Positions 6,121-7,596 of a stretch of 7,596 nucleotides of DNA are shown in pieces; positions within the stretch are counted from its first letter, which is position 1; the number at the start of each line of letters is the position of its first letter. Below the pieces are notes generated by a model. The model saw nothing but the letters and a program-made list of their open reading frames with translations. It made no database searches and was not told the origin of the DNA. Made by a program: the position numbers and the translations under genes. Source of the stretch: Planctomycetota bacterium (GTDB lineage Bacteria; Planctomycetota; Planctomycetia; Isosphaerales; Isosphaeraceae); assembly GCA_021807585.1 (NCBI GenBank), contig JAKBCQ010000037.1, positions 2,314 through 9,909 of the forward strand. Reading direction: 5' to 3'.

Positions 6121-6143
6121 ATCATAAAATCATTATTTATGAT
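6121..6143. promoter_or_regulatory. AT-rich inverted repeat in the divergent spacer
   Basis: ATCATAAA (6121-6128) and TTTATGAT (6136-6143) are perfect inverted copies separated by seven bases, inside the AT-rich island. It could be an operator for a dimeric regulator or part of an upstream promoter element. The half-site TCATAA...TTATGA returns in a second inverted repeat at 7290-7305, after the lipoprotein gene. Confidence 0.35.
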
Positions 6144-6284
6144 AACAGATATGATCTTTTATCTAAGATTGGAGCGTTCGATCGCGAAAACCTCGATTGA
6201 CGGCTTTTGGAACCGCGATTATTCTTCCTCCGCGCGGCGGGCGTCGCGTGCATTTCGTGATTTTGACGCCCTTCGTATCGCGGA

Positions 6285-6289
6285 AAGGA
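6285..6289 (+). promoter_or_regulatory. Ribosome binding site that fixes the lipoprotein start
   Basis: AAGGA lies 9 nt before ATG 6299. The 34 codons in frame before this ATG (from 6197) give no signal-peptide-like sequence, whereas starting at 6299 places a positively charged n-region, a hydrophobic core and a lipobox in the correct order. Confidence 0.7.
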
Positions 6290-6298
6290 TTCGGCTTG

Positions 6299-7276
6299 AT
6301 GAATCCCCAAGTTCGAGCGGAGGAGCGGGTCGGCGATTCTCGTTCGGCTCGGCTTACGGCCGTCGCTCGGCGCCGCCTGACGGCGCTCGCGGTGATCTCG
6401 TGTGGAGTTTGCGTGATCGGTTGCAGCCTCACCAAATCGACCCCGAAAGAAGCCGAGGCGCCGTTTCCGGTCTTTTCGCCTGGATCGTTTTATCAGCCCA
6501 AGCGGTGCCTGCTGACGATCCTCATGCCCGCTCGGCCACTCCAAGACGCCGCGATCAACGACATTCTGTGGAGCGTCGTCGACCGTCAATCGATCCCAAA
6601 TGAAACGAGGAAGGCTTTAGAGATCAACGGGTTGCGCGCCGGGATCGTCGCCGGGGCGTTGCCCCCCGAGATCGAGGAAATCCTCTCCGCCCCCCCTCCC
6701 AACCTGGTTCAACCCTACCAGGTCGAGATCATCGACGGCGGCCTCTCTCCCGTCATGATGACCAACAAAATCCCTCGCGCCAGTCTCTTCTTAAACGATA
6801 AGGGACAAGCAATGGGTCGCGATTACGACGACGCTCAAGGCTATTTCAGCGTCTCCGCGACACAAGTCGGTCGCGATCGGATACTGCTCCGAATCGTCCC
6901 TGAAATCCACCACGGTCCGTTGGAACAAGGTTGGGCCGCGCCCCAAGACGCCGCGAATCCCTACTTCCAGCAAGAATTCGTGATGAAAACCGGCCAAAAA
7001 GAAGAAACGTTCCACGAACTGATGATCAATCTCTCGCTCGAACCGGGACAGATCGCGGTCGTCGGCTGCGAGCCCGAACGATCCAAAACGCTCGGGTCCT
7101 TCCTCCTCACCGAACAAGAACCAAACGGCGGCCGAATCAAACAAAAGATCTTGCTCGTCAAAGCCGTGCGGGGAAGCGGCGCCGATTCCGAACTCGCCAA
7201 AAAGGTCTCGCACTTCGTCTCCAACTCCGCACGCGGCAAGCAGCCCGATCCCGCTTCCAACGGATCAAAAAAATAA
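6299..7276 (+). CDS. Putative lipoprotein of unknown function
   Basis: A 325-residue protein with a lipoprotein signal peptide: an Arg-rich n-region (RSARLTAVARRR, 15-26), a hydrophobic core LTALAVISCGV, and the lipobox V39-I40-G41-C42. Mature protein would be lipid-anchored at C42. A Pro/Gly-rich linker follows to about 70. The core has DILWSVVDRQSIPNETRKAL (88-107), then INGLRAGIVAGALPPEI (109-125), a pattern I associate, from memory only, with uncharacterised planctomycetal proteins. Further on are FSVSATQVGRDRILLRIVPEIHHG (183-206) and LSLEPGQIAVVGCEPERSKTLGSFLL (245-270), beta-rich segments faintly recalling secretin-type domains. The tail (from about 308) is polar and Lys/Ser/Pro-rich. 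I do not recognise a named family or catalytic motif. It is divergent from the toroid-repeat gene, and both products are exported. Coding status is secure from length, signal and ribosome binding site; function is unknown. Confidence 0.82.
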   Translation: MNPQVRAEERVGDSRSARLTAVARRRLTALAVISCGVCVIGCSLTKSTPKEAEAPFPVFSPGSFYQPKRCLLTILMPARPLQDAAINDILWSVVDRQSIPNETRKALEINGLRAGIVAGALPPEIEEILSAPPPNLVQPYQVEIIDGGLSPVMMTNKIPRASLFLNDKGQAMGRDYDDAQGYFSVSATQVGRDRILLRIVPEIHHGPLEQGWAAPQDAANPYFQQEFVMKTGQKEETFHELMINLSLEPGQIAVVGCEPERSKTLGSFLLTEQEPNGGRIKQKILLVKAVRGSGADSELAKKVSHFVSNSARGKQPDPASNGSKK

Positions 7277-7289
7277 TAACGTGAATAAT

Positions 7290-7305
7290 TCATAATGTAT
7301 TATGA
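7290..7305. promoter_or_regulatory. AT-rich inverted repeat after the lipoprotein gene
   Basis: TCATAAT (7290-7296) and ATTATGA (7299-7305) are perfect inverted copies separated by GT, 13 nt after the lipoprotein stop, in an AT-rich stretch (7268-7320). It could be an operator or part of the rtcA promoter region. As a terminator it is weak, since the stem is nearly all A/T. Confidence 0.35.
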
Positions 7306-7375
7306 TTTCAATAAATAAAGTTCGCCTTCGCGTACGATCGCGCCGGGGATCGGCGAGCCTGCGGAACGATTTTGG

Positions 7376-7453
7376 ACCCGCGATCGAACCCGCGATCGAT
7401 TTCCCCTCTCAAGCACTTACCGCGGCGATTCATGGCTCTTACCGCGACGATTC
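7376..7453. repeat. Short direct repeats upstream of rtcA
   Basis: ACCCGCGATCGA occurs twice head to tail (7376-7387 and 7388-7399). CTTACCGCGGCGATTC (7416-7431) recurs with one mismatch at 7438-7453, a spacing of 22 nt (about two helix turns). Both pairs lie in the 218-nt spacer before rtcA, where repeated operator half-sites would be expected. The repeats are certain, the regulatory reading is a guess. Confidence 0.55.
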
Positions 7454-7494
7454 TTTCGAGGCGATCGCGTTCGTCGGAAACGTGATGGATAAAC

Positions 7495-7596
7495 ATGCCG
7501 GATCTTGTTGATTTAGACGGTTCTTCGGGCGAGGGGGGCGGGCAGATTCTCCGCACGGCGCTCGCGGCGTCGATATTGTTGGGGCGCGATTTCAAG
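7495..7596 (+). CDS. rtcA: RNA 3'-terminal phosphate cyclase, N-terminal fragment
   Basis: Thirty-four codons are visible before the window ends. They read MPDLVDLDGSSGEGGGQILRT followed by ALAASILLGRDFK. The block LDGSxGEGGGQILRTALA is the signature N-terminus of RtcA. The enzyme uses ATP, through an enzyme-AMP intermediate on a histidine, to convert RNA 3'-phosphates to 2',3'-cyclic phosphates. The catalytic histidine lies near the C-terminus, outside the window. ATG 7495 is the only possible start, because an in-frame TGA lies at 7483-7485; the ribosome binding site is poor (GGAAA at 7476-7480). No rtcB or rtcR is visible in the window. The family call is strong despite the short length; whether the full gene is intact cannot be seen. 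Confidence 0.88.
   Translation, partial: MPDLVDLDGSSGEGGGQILRTALAASILLGRDFK

Larger units (their letters stand above)
5966..6298. other. Divergent intergenic region
   Basis: This 333-nt spacer separates the minus-strand toroid-repeat gene from the plus-strand lipoprotein gene and should hold promoters for both. It contains a consensus -10 box for the minus strand (6033-6038) and a markedly AT-rich island at about 6116-6170 with an inverted repeat. TATGAT (6150-6155) and TAAGAT (6164-6169) are -10-like candidates for the plus strand, but neither has a good -35 partner. The frames that stay open through it on both strands look like upstream extensions of the flanking genes, not separate proteins. 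Confidence 0.6.

Noticed and set aside
5153..6127. Plus-strand open frame (324 codons) opposite the toroid-repeat gene
   Set aside because: The minus strand encodes a Tat signal and clear repeats; the plus frame is extremely Arg-rich and resembles nothing.
7302..7511. Small plus-strand open frame (69 codons) overlapping the start of rtcA
   Set aside because: No ribosome binding site, no family resemblance, starts in the AT-rich spacer and runs 17 nt into rtcA out of frame.

Overview
The window is GC-rich bacterial chromosome. It is best explained as a member of the Planctomycetes or a close relative. The evidence is a loosely spaced alpha ribosomal-protein operon, a Tat-exported prenyltransferase/squalene-oxidase-repeat protein of a kind abundant in planctomycetes, and a lipoprotein whose sequence style resembles uncharacterised planctomycetal proteins. 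This placement is inference from protein character; no 16S gene is present.

Layout. Positions 1-479 hold no gene: a 14-bp tandem repeat at the edge, an intrinsic-terminator-like hairpin with a T8 tract, and a weak promoter candidate. Positions 480-4651 hold seven plus-strand genes: rpmJ (bL36), rpsM (uS13), rpsK (uS11), rpsD (uS4), rpoA (RNA polymerase alpha), rplQ (bL17) and a HIT-family hydrolase gene 12 nt behind rplQ. The gene order is the classical alpha operon, but the spacers are unusually wide (113, 269, 84, 254 and 74 nt) and several contain hairpins, two of them next to or overlapping Shine-Dalgarno sites. A long hairpin at 4679-4725 closes the operon.

Positions 4814-5965 on the minus strand encode the Tat-exported alpha/alpha-toroid repeat protein, convergent with the HIT gene. 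Its last codons and stop have been copied by a perfect 40-bp tandem duplication. A divergent 333-bp spacer with an AT-rich island separates it from a plus-strand lipoprotein of unknown function (6299-7276). After a 218-bp spacer with short direct repeats, the window ends inside the start of rtcA (RNA 3'-terminal phosphate cyclase).

The first block makes ribosome and RNA polymerase parts and is the most conserved. The two exported proteins are accessory and probably act outside the cytoplasmic membrane. RtcA would act in RNA end processing. I see no CRISPR array, tRNA, transposase, phage gene or defence system, and no convincing undescribed multi-gene system. The items most worth a second look are the 40-bp duplication, the strong excess of the hexamer CGATCG, the structured operon spacers and the unknown lipoprotein.
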